24,157 nucleotides of DNA from an uncultured Acinetobacter sp. (GCA_946623365.1 CAMORE010000014.1:1-24157); one strand, 5' to 3'. Numbered from the stretch's first letter, positions 7,406 through 15,143 are shown. The notes: generated by a model from the sequence alone, not told the origin. Made by a program: numbers and translations.

Positions 7406-8286
7406 TGAATATCAGTAAAAGTGTATTAAGATTAATTGTTGGACTAATAATCGGTTTTTCCGCTTTATTTGCAATTCTAGCAGGTGGAATTCCTTTAGTA
7501 ATACTTTGCTTGGTAATTGTAATACTTGGAGCTAAAGAATATACAAAAATACTTAAAAATAAAGGTTTTTTACCAAGTTATAAAATTATTATTTCTTCAA
7601 GTCTTATATTTGCTTTTATTGCGTATTTTAACAAATTAGATTTAATACCGCTAGTGTTTACAATTGCATCATTAATGTCTTTTATGTGGGTTCTGTTCAG
7701 AGGAAAACAGCCATATATAGCTAATGTTGCCACCACAATATTAGGATTTGTGTATTGCGGATGGTTTCCTCTGCACTTGCTTCTTTTAAGAGATATAGGA
7801 TGTTGTGAACCTTTGTATAACGGATGGATTAAGCACAATCCTTCTATGGAAGGTGCTGCATACGCTATATTACTACTTTTAGCAGTTATTTTAACTGATT
7901 CTTGCTGCTATTATGCAGGAGTACAGTTTGGAAAACACAAACTCGCCGAAGTTATAAGTCCTAATAAGACAATTGAAGGTGCTATTGGCGGAACACTTAT
8001 GTGCATATTATTTTGTATTATATTTGGTATAAAATTCTTTAACCTGCCATGGTACCATGCCATTATTATCGGTATATTGATTGCATTGTTTGCTCAAATA
8101 GGTGATTTATGTGAATCAATGATAAAGCGTGATGCCGGAGTTAAGGATTCAAGTGATATAATTCCGGGGCATGGCGGTTTCTTAGACAGAACGGACAGCT
8201 ATATTCTGACAATACCTGTTATATACTATTATTTACAATTCTTTGTGCAAAATAATTTTATTGAACTATTAAAAGGATTGTACTAA
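7405..8286 (+). CDS. cdsA: Phosphatidate cytidylyltransferase
   Basis: CdsA makes CDP-diacylglycerol from phosphatidic acid and CTP in the membrane, the branch point for phospholipid synthesis. The 293-residue protein has about eight hydrophobic segments. At the C-terminal end is the family signature SMIKRDAGVKDSS, followed by IPGHGGFLDRTDSY, with the conserved Lys, Asp, His and DR-D residues. The gene overlaps frr by one base and rnc by one base. In many bacteria an undecaprenyl diphosphate synthase gene (uppS) sits between frr and cdsA. Here it is missing from the cluster. Confidence 0.95.
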   Translation: MNISKSVLRLIVGLIIGFSALFAILAGGIPLVILCLVIVILGAKEYTKILKNKGFLPSYKIIISSSLIFAFIAYFNKLDLIPLVFTIASLMSFMWVLFRGKQPYIANVATTILGFVYCGWFPLHLLLLRDIGCCEPLYNGWIKHNPSMEGAAYAILLLLAVILTDSCCYYAGVQFGKHKLAEVISPNKTIEGAIGGTLMCILFCIIFGIKFFNLPWYHAIIIGILIALFAQIGDLCESMIKRDAGVKDSSDIIPGHGGFLDRTDSYILTIPVIYYYLQFFVQNNFIELLKGLY

Positions 8287-8963
8287 TGCTAAAAGAAATT
8301 TTTGGAGAAGGAGAAGAACAGCTCATAAAAATTGCTCTGACTCATCCTTCATATACAAAAGAGAACAATTTACCCGATTTAGAGAATTATGAAAGATTAG
8401 AATTTTTTGGAGATTCGGTACTAAAGCTTTTTACGTCTAAACTTTTGTATGAAACATATCCGAATGCAGCAGAAGGCGAATTATCTAAAATTCGTTCCAT
8501 ACTTGTGTCAGATGCAATTTTGGGAGAAGTTGCAATAAAAATCGGCTTAGATAAATTAATTATATTAGGCCCTTCTGAAGAAAAACAAGGAGGACGGAAA
8601 CGAGAATCTAATATAGCATGCTCACTTGAAGCTGTTCTGGGGGCTTATTATTTAAGCGGCAAGCGAGACGAAATAGAATCATTTATACGTAAATATATAC
8701 TTACATATGCCGAAGACGTAGATAAACATTTTGAAAAATACAATGCAAAAGATATATTACAGCAATATACACAAGGATACAATAAAACCCGCCCTGAATA
8801 TAACGTAGTATCAGTAACAGGGCCGGCTCATAAGCCCGTTTTTAATGTTGAAGTACTGTGGGAAAATAAAGTAATCGGGAATGCATGCGGAAAATCAAAA
8901 AAAGAAGCAGAGCAAATGAGTGCATACGAAGCATGCAAATTTTTAAATATCATTGAAGAATAA
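8286..8963 (+). CDS. rnc: Ribonuclease III
   Basis: RNase III cleaves double-stranded RNA in rRNA processing and RNA turnover. Residues 1-148 form the catalytic domain, with the signature NYERLEFFGDSVL (34-46) supplying E39 and D43, and GELSKIRS near 64-71. Residues 153-222 form the double-stranded RNA-binding domain, ending GKSKKEAEQMSAYEACKFL. The second metal-site motif reads NIACSLEAVLGAYYL (109-123). E115 is present, but C112 stands where most family members have Asp (D114 in the E. coli enzyme). The start overlaps the cdsA stop. The gene is otherwise intact at 225 residues. Confidence 0.95.
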   Translation: MLKEIFGEGEEQLIKIALTHPSYTKENNLPDLENYERLEFFGDSVLKLFTSKLLYETYPNAAEGELSKIRSILVSDAILGEVAIKIGLDKLIILGPSEEKQGGRKRESNIACSLEAVLGAYYLSGKRDEIESFIRKYILTYAEDVDKHFEKYNAKDILQQYTQGYNKTRPEYNVVSVTGPAHKPVFNVEVLWENKVIGNACGKSKKEAEQMSAYEACKFLNIIEE

Positions 8964-9087
8964 AGAAATATATAAAAAGCAAAAAAAGAAAATCCTGCAC
9001 ACCATATAAAGTGTATTTTTTACATTTAATCTAAAACGCTCATTGCTACGGTTTTTCAGCTTTTTGTAATAAAATTTACAAACCCTC

Positions 9088-9116
9088 TTGACAAAAATCA
9101 CATTATGTATCATAAT
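9088..9116 (+). promoter_or_regulatory. Strong promoter for the gene at 9183
   Basis: A perfect TTGACA -35 at 9088-9093 and CATAAT at 9111-9116 are separated by exactly 17 bases. This is the best housekeeping promoter in the window. Transcription would start near 9123, just before the dyad at 9131-9149. Confidence 0.75.
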
Positions 9117-9130
9117 AAAAATGTTAGATG

Positions 9131-9149
9131 AAGTGTTAATTAAACACTT
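9131..9149. promoter_or_regulatory. Operator-like dyad in 5' leader
   Basis: AAGTGTT (9131-9137) and AACACTT (9143-9149) form a perfect inverted repeat with a 5-base spacer. It begins about 8 bases after the expected transcription start of the strong promoter at 9088-9116. The position suits a repressor operator or an mRNA leader hairpin that protects the transcript. Confidence 0.5.
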
Positions 9150-9182
9150 AATACAAAGAACAAGATCACGGAGGTGACTTCT

Positions 9183-9449
9183 ATGAAAATAAATCCTATA
9201 TCTTATATAAATTTTAAAGAAAACGAACCTTCAAAGGTTTCAACTTCAGAAAATGCAATTTTAATGCTCAGAGATGCAAATGCTTCTGTCAGATTCCAAC
9301 AAAATAAGGAAGTTGCGCATAAAGCCGATGCATTAAATACAAACCCGCTTACTGCTTTGGGTTACAAGTTATATAGGACTTTTAGTCTTATAAGAAATAA
9401 TGATTCCGGCGAAGTTGAAACAGAAAAACATTTAAACACATTAGCTTAA
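9183..9449 (+). CDS. Small protein of unknown function (88 aa)
   Basis: I do not recognise this protein. It begins MKINPISYINFKENEPSK, a short start of the type I recall on many lineage-specific Gastranaerophilales proteins, and continues hydrophilic with no membrane segment, signal peptide or Cys. The start at 9183 is well supported by GGAGG at 9170-9174, spaced 8 bases. A GTG at 9174 is part of that ribosome site and is unlikely. The gene stands alone, with the strongest promoter in the window, an operator-like dyad, a strong ribosome site and its own terminator, so it is probably highly expressed or tightly switched. Confidence 0.75.
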   Translation: MKINPISYINFKENEPSKVSTSENAILMLRDANASVRFQQNKEVAHKADALNTNPLTALGYKLYRTFSLIRNNDSGEVETEKHLNTLA

Positions 9450-9484
9450 ATATAAATCTATAATATAATACACACACATAATTC

Positions 9485-9516
9485 AGCGATAATTTTTTAA
9501 TTATCGCTTTTACTTT
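9485..9516 (+). terminator. Rho-independent terminator
   Basis: AGCGATAATT (9485-9494) pairs perfectly with AATTATCGCT (9499-9508) across a TTTT loop and is followed by a T-rich tail. It closes the small gene ending at 9449. Convergent anmK ends just beyond it at 9539. Confidence 0.8.
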
Positions 9517-9538
9517 TTAATACAGAAAAAAATAAATA

Positions 9539-10684
9539 TTAGCAAATCTTTCCAAGCACTATTCTTTTATCTGCTCCTGTACAAGAAGGCACATTAGAAG
9601 GAATTCCGTAATAATTGCAGTATCCCAATAATGCAAATGCCATGGCTTCTTTGTAGTTATTTGATATTCCGTAGTCTTCATGGGTTTTTAATTCTATTCT
9701 TTGGGGCAAGTACTGACGCAAAAATTTCATCATTGTCTTATTGTATGCTCCGCCGCCGCCTATTACCGCAGTATCTATATGGACTGACGGATAAATAAAT
9801 CTTTCATACGCTTGCGCTATTGTTTTTGCAGTCAGAGCCGTTAGTGTGGATATAATGTCTTTTGGTTCTGCGGGCGCTGTTTTTAGAATATTTTCTATAT
9901 ATTTGGATGAAAAATATTCTCTGCCTGTTGTTTTAGGAGGTTCCAAATAATAATATTCGTCTTGAAGCAAGCAATCAAGCCAGTTTTCGCAAATCGTACC
10001 TTCATTAGCTATTTCACCGTCTTTATCATACTTTTTGTTAAAAAACTTTTGAACACAGTAATCAATCATTATATTGCCGCATCCTGTGTCAAAACCGAAT
10101 GTATCACAGTCATTTGAAACAACCGTAACATTAGATATTCCGCCTATATTCTGGATTACAAAGTTTTTAGCATCTCCGTTTTCGTTAAAATATTTACCCC
10201 TAAACCATTTTTCATCTGCAAAACAAACTAACGGTGCTCCTTGACCTCCTGCTGCAATATCTTTTTCTCTGAAATTTGATACTGTAGGACACCCTGTTAA
10301 AGCTGCGATTACTGAACTTTCTCCTATCTGCAATGTGCTTTTAATCGGGATTCCGTCAATTTGTTCATCAAACGGATAATGATAGATTGTTTGTCCATGA
10401 CTGGAGATTAAATCGGGTTTTCCGTATTCTTCAATTAAAATATTACAAGCATCTGCAAAACATCTTCCGATGGCAAAATTAAGCTGACAAAGTTCTTTTA
10501 TACCGAGTTCATTACGAAAAGCCTGAAAAATCATTGCACTAATATGAGCAGGATATTGATAGTTAATACCTCGTATAAGATTTACCGATAAATCAGGTTG
10601 AACTTCACATAACGCCGCGTCAATTGAATCACAAGACGTACCCGACATCAAACCTATAATTTTTTTGGGTTCTTTTTCTTCCAT
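9539..10684 (-). CDS. anmK: Anhydro-N-acetylmuramic acid kinase
   Basis: AnmK opens and phosphorylates 1,6-anhydro-N-acetylmuramic acid from peptidoglycan turnover to give MurNAc-6-phosphate. The protein starts with the phosphate loop IIGLMSGTSCDSIDAAL, has the catalytic Asp segment FREKDIAAGGQGAPLV, the FGFDTGCGNIMID nucleotide-domain motif, and the C-terminal KEAMAFALLGYCNY and SCTGADKRIVLG motifs. At 381 residues it has family length. The start at 10684 is chosen because eight residues before IIGLMSGT match known homologues. ATG at 10699 and TTG at 10702 are in-frame alternatives. No ribosome site precedes any of them, and a TATTAT lies six bases upstream of 10684. No etherase (murQ) is in the window. 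Confidence 0.93.
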   Translation of the reverse strand: MEEKEPKKIIGLMSGTSCDSIDAALCEVQPDLSVNLIRGINYQYPAHISAMIFQAFRNELGIKELCQLNFAIGRCFADACNILIEEYGKPDLISSHGQTIYHYPFDEQIDGIPIKSTLQIGESSVIAALTGCPTVSNFREKDIAAGGQGAPLVCFADEKWFRGKYFNENGDAKNFVIQNIGGISNVTVVSNDCDTFGFDTGCGNIMIDYCVQKFFNKKYDKDGEIANEGTICENWLDCLLQDEYYYLEPPKTTGREYFSSKYIENILKTAPAEPKDIISTLTALTAKTIAQAYERFIYPSVHIDTAVIGGGGAYNKTMMKFLRQYLPQRIELKTHEDYGISNNYKEAMAFALLGYCNYYGIPSNVPSCTGADKRIVLGKIC

Positions 10685-10690
10685 ATTGTT

Positions 10691-10696
10691 ATAATA
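10691..10696 (-). promoter_or_regulatory. -10 box of probable leaderless anmK transcript
   Basis: On the minus strand TATTAT is followed by AACAAT and then the ATG at 10684, putting the transcription start at or beside the start codon. There is no ribosome site in between. A clear -35 is not visible. Confidence 0.4.
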
Positions 10697-10757
10697 CATC
10701 AAAATATGTTTTTTTATGCAAATATCTCGCAGAATCCATATATTAATTAAATAAAAC

Positions 10758-10786
10758 TTGTTTTTAGCTGAACTTTGTTCTACAAT
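10758..10786 (+). promoter_or_regulatory. Probable tpiA promoter
   Basis: TTGTTT at 10758-10763 and TACAAT at 10781-10786 are 17 bases apart. The mRNA would start about 25 bases before the tpiA ATG, leaving room for the GGGAGA ribosome site. Confidence 0.6.
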
Positions 10787-10819
10787 TCAAGTGTAGTAAT
10801 AAATAAAGGGAGAAAAATT

Positions 10820-11614
10820 ATGTCAAGAAAACCTATTATTGCAGGAAACTGGAAAATGAACTTACTTCAAAGTGAAGCAAAAGCTTTATTTGAAGGAATA
10901 AGCTCATATTTATCAAACTATACAGCTGTTCAATTACCTACAGTTGTAATCGCTCCTGTATTCACATCAATAAATCAAGTTCACTCAATAGCTTGTAATT
11001 GCGGCTGCGGCGGAAATAAACTTTCTGTTGCAGGTCAAAACTGTCACTGGGAATCATCCGGCGCATACACAGGAGAAATCTCTGTAGAAATGCTTAAGGA
11101 TGCAGGCTGTGAATATGTAATTATCGGACACTCAGAAAGAAGACAGTACTTCTCTGAAACAGATGAAATGATTAACAAAAAAGCAAAAGCTATCTTAGCA
11201 GGCGGTTTGATTCCGATTATTTGCTGCGGTGAAACTCTAGAACAAAGAGAAGCAGGTTCTACCGATGTTCACATTGCATCACAAATCAGAGCAGCATTAT
11301 CAGGAATCTCTTCTGAAGATGTTGCAAAATCAGTTATTGCGTATGAACCTATTTGGGCAATCGGAACAGGAAAAACTTGTGACAGTGCAGAAGCAAACAG
11401 AGTTATCAAAATGATAAGAAGCGTTGTTTCTGAAGTTGCAGGAGCTTCTGCAGCAGATTCTATCAGAATTCTTTATGGCGGTTCAGTAAAACCTTCCACA
11501 ATTGAAGAACAAATGTCGCAATCTGACATTGACGGAGCTTTAGTTGGCGGGGCAAGTTTGAAAGCTGACAGCTTTAATGAAATTATTGCTAACACAATGA
11601 AAGTTAGTGTTTAA
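10820..11614 (+). CDS. tpiA: Triosephosphate isomerase
   Basis: TpiA interconverts dihydroxyacetone phosphate and glyceraldehyde 3-phosphate in glycolysis and gluconeogenesis. The catalytic residues are all present: K12 in AGNWKMN, H104 in IIGHSERR and E176 in AYEPIWAIGTGK. The phosphate-gripping loops IGTGKT and YGGSVK are also there. At 264 residues it is slightly longer than usual, owing to a Cys-rich stretch ACNCGCGGNK at 58-67 (C59, C61, C63) in place of a short surface loop. The start at 10820 has GGGAGA eight bases upstream. An extension to 10775 would overlap the promoter. It is monocistronic, with a strong terminator behind it. Confidence 0.96.
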   Translation: MSRKPIIAGNWKMNLLQSEAKALFEGISSYLSNYTAVQLPTVVIAPVFTSINQVHSIACNCGCGGNKLSVAGQNCHWESSGAYTGEISVEMLKDAGCEYVIIGHSERRQYFSETDEMINKKAKAILAGGLIPIICCGETLEQREAGSTDVHIASQIRAALSGISSEDVAKSVIAYEPIWAIGTGKTCDSAEANRVIKMIRSVVSEVAGASAADSIRILYGGSVKPSTIEEQMSQSDIDGALVGGASLKADSFNEIIANTMKVSV

Positions 11615-11642
11615 TATTTTATTTTTAATTTATTTAAATATT

Positions 11643-11674
11643 AAAAACGCAGGGTCATGACCCTGCGTTTTTTG
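11643..11674 (+). terminator. tpiA terminator
   Basis: Bases 11643-11672 are a perfect 30-base palindrome: the 15-base arm AAAAACGCAGGGTCA and its exact complement, ending in a T run. The GC-rich core ACGCAGGG and flanking A/T runs make a strong terminator that would work in both directions. Confidence 0.9.
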
Positions 11675-11759
11675 AAATAACAAATTTCATATTGGTGTAA
11701 GGTTTAATCTCACATTTTTTTAATTATAAGCAGGTAAACTTTTGTATACATACTTTTTA

Positions 11760-11768
11760 TGCTAAAAT
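11760..11768 (+). promoter_or_regulatory. Extended -10 of histidine kinase gene
   Basis: TGCTAAAAT is an extended -10. The hexamer ends at 11768, seven bases before the ATG at 11776. With no ribosome site between them, a leaderless or near-leaderless transcript is expected. Confidence 0.5.
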
Positions 11769-11775
11769 AAAAACC

Positions 11776-13467
11776 ATGGTTCAGTTTTTTTCAAAGCGTC
11801 GTTTAAAAATTGCGGAGCAAATAATCATTGTTAGTTTTTTTGCAGTGCTTATTCCTATGATTATAAGCGGTATTATCATAAATAATGTAAACCAACAATC
11901 TAACAGAGCTCAACTGCGCTCTACCGCAATTATGATTGCTAAAATTGTATCGGAAGAGATAGACGTATTTGAACAATCAATAAATACCGAACTTAATCAA
12001 ATAATTAATACAATAGAATATTATAACAATCCAAATGCAGAACAACAATATTTAGACAATATTATTTCCGGTTTGCCTTTTTATAAAGAATTAACAATAG
12101 TGGATTCAAAAGAAAAATTAAAGCAGTACAAAGCGTATAACCTTCGTGATAACTATGCGGTATTCAGCCGCCCTTTAAAAAACGGAAGATTTTTGGTTGC
12201 AGTTTTAGACATGGAAAATCTTAAGATGGATTGGTTTAAAACCTTGGCAGAGGATAAAAGGCAGATTTATGTGCTTGAAGGCTCAACCAATGAACTTTTT
12301 GCGTCAAGTAACTATACTGTTGAAGGTTTTAACAACAGTATGCTGCAATTACCTAAAAATTTGCAGGAAAATGTACCTGTTATATTTGGTGAAGTAAAAA
12401 ATCAACCGCTTGTATATTTGAAGAAAACAAATCCGGATGCATTAATTATTGTCAATACAACAGAAGCAATAAAAAGAGATGCTATAGATTTTAACAGAGA
12501 CAGAATCATTCTTTCTATTTTAATTACAATGCTCGCTATTTTCTTTGTTCTGGGATTATATACATCTTATCTTTACATAAATATCAGACAACTTTTTAAA
12601 GCTATTATAGCAATTTCAAAAGGTAACTACGGAAGAAGAATCAGGCTGTTAACCAATATATTTACTCCGTTTGAGCTTGTATTTTTGGCAACTGAATTTA
12701 ACAGGATGGTTAATCAAATACATAAGTCATATGTACAAATAAATAAGAAAAACAAAGAGCTTAAGCAGCTTGATGAATTTCGCTCTAATATGATAGATAC
12801 TGTTTCTCATGAATTCAGAACCCCGCTTACAAGCATTCAAGGATATACGTCAAGACTGTTAAGGCAAGATATTCAAATAGATGAGGAAACAAGACAAAAA
12901 TCATTGAAAATAATTAAGCGCCAATCTGAAAGATTAAAAAGAATGATAGAGGATTTGCTTGTTATACCTGATATAGAAAATGCAAAACTTAACTTTAACA
13001 TAGTAAATTTACCTATTAATGCAGTTATAGAAAACTCTATTTTGCTTGTAAAAAACGATTCAGGAAAAGAAATTATAAATAACATCCAAGATTGTTCAAC
13101 AGAAATAGCTGCCGATAATGACAGAATCGAGCAGGTTTTTGTTAACCTTATAGAAAATGCAATAAAGTACGCAAAAGAAGAAACTCCTATCAGATTAGAT
13201 TATGAAATAGAAAACGATAATTTGATTGTAAGTGTCCAAAATGAATACGATGTTATTCCAAGAGAAAAACTTAAAACGTTGTTTGATAAATTTACAAGAT
13301 TAGATGATTCAACAACAAGAACAACGCGCGGAACAGGATTGGGGTTATATATAGTTAAAGGTCTTGTAGAATCAATGAATGGAGAGATTCGGCTATATTC
13401 TAATGAAGACTGCGGATTTTGTGTAAAAGTTTATATGCCTATAGTAAAGGAAGAGAATACACTATGA
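11776..13467 (+). CDS. Membrane sensor histidine kinase
   Basis: The 563 residues run as follows: a first membrane helix at about 15-37, an extracytoplasmic sensor region at 38-242, a second helix at about 243-268, a HAMP-like linker at 268-322, a short coiled coil, and a DHp domain with phospho-acceptor H345 in VSHEFRTPLTS. The catalytic ATPase domain has the N-box QVFVNLIENAIKYA (454-467) and the G-box TRGTGLGLYIV (517-527). It would autophosphorylate and pass phosphate to a response regulator, but none is encoded nearby, so it is an orphan kinase. The start has no ribosome site and an extended -10 directly upstream. Its last codons overlap the next gene (ATGA), tying it to an acyl-ACP thioesterase-like protein. 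The sensor ligand cannot be predicted. Confidence 0.93.
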   Translation: MVQFFSKRRLKIAEQIIIVSFFAVLIPMIISGIIINNVNQQSNRAQLRSTAIMIAKIVSEEIDVFEQSINTELNQIINTIEYYNNPNAEQQYLDNIISGLPFYKELTIVDSKEKLKQYKAYNLRDNYAVFSRPLKNGRFLVAVLDMENLKMDWFKTLAEDKRQIYVLEGSTNELFASSNYTVEGFNNSMLQLPKNLQENVPVIFGEVKNQPLVYLKKTNPDALIIVNTTEAIKRDAIDFNRDRIILSILITMLAIFFVLGLYTSYLYINIRQLFKAIIAISKGNYGRRIRLLTNIFTPFELVFLATEFNRMVNQIHKSYVQINKKNKELKQLDEFRSNMIDTVSHEFRTPLTSIQGYTSRLLRQDIQIDEETRQKSLKIIKRQSERLKRMIEDLLVIPDIENAKLNFNIVNLPINAVIENSILLVKNDSGKEIINNIQDCSTEIAADNDRIEQVFVNLIENAIKYAKEETPIRLDYEIENDNLIVSVQNEYDVIPREKLKTLFDKFTRLDDSTTRTTRGTGLGLYIVKGLVESMNGEIRLYSNEDCGFCVKVYMPIVKEENTL

Positions 13468-14201
13468 GTTTATTTGAAGAAACAGTAAAAATAAGATATT
13501 CTGAGATGGATTGTGACTTGGTATTAAAACCGTCTGCCATGCTTCAGTTTTTACAGGATTTAGCAAGTGATAATGCTGAGTCACTGGGTTTTGGATACTC
13601 ATATGTAGTCAAAAATAATTTGGCATGGTTTCTTTTAAAATACAGACTTGAATTTGAAGATTATCCGGAAGGAATATATGATTTAACCATAAAAACAGAA
13701 CCGAGAGGATATAATAAAATATTTGCTTTTCGTGATTTTTATATATTTCATGGGGATAAACTTATCGGCAAAGCAACGAGTACCTGGGCACTTGTTGACT
13801 TGACAACAAAAAGCATGGCTAATGCTTCCGAGGTTTTAGCTAATAACCCATATATGGTTCAACACGAAAAAAGAGATAGTGATTTATCTTATGGTAAAAT
13901 AAGACTCCCTGAAAAATTTGATATAGAAAAAGAATTTGAAATAAGATTTGATGATTTGGATGTTAACAGGCATGTAAATAATGCAAATTATATTGTATGG
14001 GCTTTTGAACCTTTAGATTTTAACTATAGAAGAGAGCATAAGCTAAAAAATGTAGATATGATGTTTAAAAAAGAAATAGTTTACGGTTCAAGCGTGTTAT
14101 CTCAATTGAGCATTAACGGAGACACCACAACACACGTTCTTAAAAATGCACAAACAGGCGAAGAACTTTGCTTGATTAATGCTGAATGGATTAAAAAATA
14201 G
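13464..14201 (+). CDS. Acyl-ACP thioesterase-like hotdog protein
   Basis: The 245 residues fold as two tandem hotdog domains, as in bacterial acyl-ACP thioesterases (FatA-like family), which release free fatty acids from acyl carrier protein. The first domain (about 1-135) begins with VKIRYSEMDCDLVLKPS. The second (about 150-245) holds the signature DLDVNRHVNNANYIVWAFE, with the Asp, Asn and His expected in the active site. The start is the ATG at 13464, which overlaps the kinase stop as ATGA and has AAGGAAGAG just upstream. The reading frame open further upstream belongs to the kinase gene. Its 3' end overlaps a convergent gene by 11 bases. Chain-length preference cannot be inferred. Confidence 0.87.
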   Translation: MSLFEETVKIRYSEMDCDLVLKPSAMLQFLQDLASDNAESLGFGYSYVVKNNLAWFLLKYRLEFEDYPEGIYDLTIKTEPRGYNKIFAFRDFYIFHGDKLIGKATSTWALVDLTTKSMANASEVLANNPYMVQHEKRDSDLSYGKIRLPEKFDIEKEFEIRFDDLDVNRHVNNANYIVWAFEPLDFNYRREHKLKNVDMMFKKEIVYGSSVLSQLSINGDTTTHVLKNAQTGEELCLINAEWIKK

Positions 14202-14553
14202 TTATATTTTCGACAATTTTTTTATATACATCGTTGAGAATCGATTTACATTCACTTTGTATATTATTCCATTCCCCTTTTATATCTTTCCAGGTCGAAC
14301 TTTGTTTAAACTCTTGATAACATTCACTAATACTTTCTGCAAGACTTTTATTATTGCCGTTTAGCTCATCATATGCCCATCTGCGAGCATAAGGAAGCTC
14401 GTTCTTATTATCTGTCCAAACTACGTCGCTATCAGGAATTTTTAAAATAGCAAGAGCTTTTTCTCTGTTTGTAAGTGTCGAATCTTCTCTAATTCTTCTT
14501 AATTGAACGTATACTCTTTCTCGCGGTTTTGAAGTTGTTGATGTAATCGGCAT
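14191..14553 (-). CDS. Unknown basic/helical protein (120 aa)
   Basis: I do not recognise this protein. It is hydrophilic, Lys/Glu/Trp-rich and probably helical after residue 25, with no signal peptide or membrane segment. The N-terminus MPITSTTSKPRERVYVQ is flexible. A motif-like stretch, PYARRWAYDELNGNNKSL, lies at about 54-71, and two more Trp residues follow. The start has no ribosome site. The shared promoter-like element, copy C, sits 34 bases upstream, linking it to the genes at 247, 1430 and 21907. Its 3' end overlaps the thioesterase gene by 11 bases on the opposite strand. Confidence 0.65.
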   Translation of the reverse strand: MPITSTTSKPRERVYVQLRRIREDSTLTNREKALAILKIPDSDVVWTDNKNELPYARRWAYDELNGNNKSLAESISECYQEFKQSSTWKDIKGEWNNIQSECKSILNDVYKKIVENITIF

Positions 14554-14579
14554 ATTTTTATACTCATTTTCTTATATAT

Positions 14580-14610
14580 ATAAAGTATTTTTCTTTAAAG
14601 AAATTGCCTA
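14580..14610 (-). promoter_or_regulatory. Shared promoter-like element, copy C
   Basis: On the minus strand TAGGCAATTT (14610-14601) is followed by TACTTTAT (14587-14580) with the 19-base spacing of copies A and D. A 22-base block, 14571-14592, is identical to bases 21867-21888 of copy D. Confidence 0.55.
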
Positions 14611-14660
14611 AAATAATAAGTAATTTAAATTTATTCTGCAATAATCGGTATATAATATTT

Positions 14661-14695
14661 AAAATATAAAAAAGTCCATACGTAGTATGGACTTT
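14661..14695 (-). terminator. Terminator of the NPF-protein gene
   Basis: AAAGTCCATAC and GTATGGACTTT form a perfect 11-base stem with a 3-base loop (14671-14695). On the minus strand it is followed by TTTATATTTT. It lies 31 bases beyond the stop at 14727. Confidence 0.8.
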
Positions 14696-14726
14696 GATTA
14701 GTAAATGAAAATGTATATTTTTGAGT

Positions 14727-14969
14727 CTAAACTTCAATAAACAAACGTCTGCCTACAATATTAGGCTGATTGTTGTAATAACCCGCAAAATATCCTCCTG
14801 CTACAGGCTTATTTTGTCCGTAATTAGCAAATGGATTGCTGTTTTGAGATGAAACAAAAGGATTTCCGGATGTTTGTGCAAAAGGATTAGAGTTTGTTCT
14901 GGTTATTCCTGTAGATTGAATTTTTGGAGCTAAAAATGCTTCTGTTAATATTTTTACAATTCCTGCCAT
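14727..14969 (-). CDS. Small NPF-repeat protein (80 aa)
   Basis: I do not recognise this protein. After a short hydrophobic start, MAGIVKILTEAFLAPKI, it has three NPF motifs at residues 28-30, 36-38 and 45-47 in an Asn/Ser/Gln-rich setting, then a Gly/Tyr-rich segment (AGGYFAGYYNN) and RRLFIEV at the end. It looks intrinsically disordered. The AGAAAGG ribosome site lies 10 bases upstream. The gene is monocistronic and ends in its own terminator. The similarity of composition to the small protein at 247 is loose and may be chance. Confidence 0.65.
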   Translation of the reverse strand: MAGIVKILTEAFLAPKIQSTGITRTNSNPFAQTSGNPFVSSQNSNPFANYGQNKPVAGGYFAGYYNNQPNIVGRRLFIEV

Positions 14970-15090
14970 GATTAGTTAAACCTTTCTTGGTTAACTTTTA
15001 ATGATTATTTTGCGTTCGTCAATTAATATATCGGAATAATGTTACAAAACTTTACGATTTAGTGTAAAATTCAATCAAAAGTATGAGTTA

Positions 15091-15126
15091 AAAAAGGTGC
15101 CGAGCAATTTTGCTCGGCACCTTTTT
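15091..15126 (-). terminator. nusA terminator
   Basis: AAAAAGGTGCCGAGCA (15091-15106) pairs with its exact complement (15111-15126) around a 4-base loop. The stem is GC-rich and flanked by A and T runs, so it can terminate either strand. It begins 18 bases beyond the nusA stop. Confidence 0.88.
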
Positions 15127-15143
15127 TATTTTAAATATTATTT

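Noticed and set aside
15040..15126. Possible small RNA: TAAAAT at 15065-15070 followed by the hairpin at 15091-15126 on the plus strand
   Set aside because: The -35 (TTACAA) is poor, the transcript would be about 50 bases, and the hairpin is fully explained as the nusA terminator.
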